DNA from: Phyllobacteriaceae bacterium
GTDB taxonomy: Bacteria > Pseudomonadota > Alphaproteobacteria > Rhizobiales > Ancalomicrobiaceae
NCBI GenBank assembly: GCA_012517025.1
Contig: JAAYVT010000032.1
Coordinates: 1 to 6,840 of the forward strand
Length of the DNA stretch: 6,840 bases
Direction of reading: 5' to 3'
In this document: piece by piece, positions 6,344-6,840 of the stretch
Numbering within the stretch: position 1 is the first letter of the stretch
Layout: each line of letters opens with the position of its first letter
The notes under the pieces: model-generated
Databases searched by the model: none
What the model was told of the DNA's origin: nothing
What the model saw: the letters and a program-made list of their open reading frames with translations, nothing else
Position numbers and translations under genes: made by a program

Positions 6344-6394
6344 ACGGGTCCTCGTTCCACCTCCGATGCCTCGAACCCACAACGGATCGCCAAG

Positions 6395-6840
6395 GTGACG
6401 AAGTCGAAGGTCAAAATCGCCGTCGCGGGGGCCGGCTACGTCGGCCTGTCGCTGTCGTTGCTGCTCTCCCGGGCGGCGGAGGTGGTGCTCCTCGACATCG
6501 ATCGCGAGCGGTTGGCGAAGATCGCCGCCGGCGTGTCGCCGTTGCAGGACAAGGAGATCGAGGCGGTGCTCGCCGATCCGGCGCGCCGGCCGACCACCAC
6601 CGCCGACCCCGCCGTCGCCTACGACGGCGCCGATTTCGTCGTCGTCGCGACGCCGACGAACTACGCTCCCGACCTCAACTACTTCGACACTTCCACCGTC
6701 GAGTCGGTCATCCGCGACGTGACGGCGTGGGCGCCGGAGGCGACGATCGTGATCAAGTCGACGATTCCCGTCGGCTTCACCGAGCGGATGCGGCGCGAGC
6801 ACGCGACGACCAACATCCTGTTCTCGCCGGAGTTCCTGCG
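6395..6840 (+). CDS. ugd: UDP-glucose 6-dehydrogenase, N-terminal part (runs off the window)
   Basis: The first 148 residues of a UDP-glucose 6-dehydrogenase are present. This cytoplasmic enzyme oxidises UDP-glucose twice with NAD+ to UDP-glucuronate, a precursor for exopolysaccharide, capsule and LPS sugars. The NAD-binding motif VAGAGYVGLS (10-19) is followed by LLDID (32-36), VVVATPTNY (82-90), NYFDTSTVESVI (95-106), KSTIPVGFTERM (121-132) and LFSPEFL (142-148), the last at the catalytic Glu region. The spacing and wording match the short E. coli-type Ugd rather than GDP-mannose dehydrogenase. The catalytic Cys lies beyond the edge. The start is a GTG with only a weak GGA 8 nt upstream, but no other ATG, GTG or TTG occurs in frame for over 120 bp upstream, so it is the sole sensible start. 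It is transcribed away from the sulfonate module. Confidence 0.92.
   Translation, partial: MTKSKVKIAVAGAGYVGLSLSLLLSRAAEVVLLDIDRERLAKIAAGVSPLQDKEIEAVLADPARRPTTTADPAVAYDGADFVVVATPTNYAPDLNYFDTSTVESVIRDVTAWAPEATIVIKSTIPVGFTERMRREHATTNILFSPEFL

Larger units (their letters stand above)
6146..6394. promoter_or_regulatory. Divergent control region between isfD and ugd, rich in inverted repeats
   Basis: This 249-bp stretch must carry the promoters of both the leftward sulfonate module and rightward ugd. No strong -35/-10 pair is obvious on either strand. It contains several dyads: CGATCC-GTC-GGATCG (6195-6209) inside GGCGGG/CCCGCC arms (6183-6218), CGAGA-CCATC-TCTCG (6228-6242), CGCCGGT-GAGCG-ACCGGCG (6277-6295), CCGCCG-CGGG-CGGCGG (6315-6330) and the perfect 12-bp palindrome GGACGATCGTCC (6332-6343). 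GC-rich DNA makes some of these likely by chance. Confidence 0.5.

Noticed and set aside
5313..6380. An N-terminal extension of Tpa giving an 816-residue protein
   Set aside because: The extension is only the absence of a stop upstream. It overlaps the SDR gene in another frame, and the ATG at 5312 has a strong AGGAGA.
6146..6802. An N-terminal extension of the SDR up to 472 residues
   Set aside because: It would run antisense through ugd. The SDR fold starts right at the ATG at 6145, with the glycine motif at residue 8, as is normal for the family.

Overview
The window is GC-rich and reads like an alphaproteobacterial chromosome. This is a judgement from base composition, codon use and protein type, not from a marker gene. 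Five genes lie on the minus strand and one partial gene on the plus strand. There is no RNA gene, CRISPR array, transposase or other mobile-element signature.

Right to left along the minus strand, the clearest unit is a two-gene sulfonate module. A short-chain dehydrogenase (5384-6145) looks like a sulfoacetaldehyde reductase (IsfD). It is followed 71 bp later by a class III aminotransferase (3930-5312) that closely resembles taurine:pyruvate aminotransferase (Tpa). Together they would convert taurine and pyruvate to alanine and sulfoacetaldehyde, then reduce the aldehyde to isethionate. This releases the amino nitrogen without breaking the C-S bond. A hairpin terminator (3871-3906) closes the unit.

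After a 387-bp gene-free stretch comes a second unit. It holds a sulfotransferase-like protein of unknown activity (2502-3542) and a SAM-dependent methyltransferase (1784-2512) that overlaps it by 11 bases. After a 259-bp gap with a possible promoter there is a large protein (49-1524) with TPR-like repeats and a C-terminal domain carrying a conserved-looking Cys motif. These three look like genes from surface-polysaccharide or glycan-modification regions, but no substrate can be read from the sequence.

At the right edge, divergent from the sulfonate module, starts an E. coli-type UDP-glucose 6-dehydrogenase (ugd, 6395 to beyond the window). It makes UDP-glucuronate for extracellular polysaccharides. 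The sulfonate module therefore sits between a nucleotide-sugar gene and a putative glycan-modification group. The 249-bp divergent region between ugd and the reductase contains several inverted repeats that could be operators. The first 48 bases, downstream of the TPR gene, show nothing I can support.
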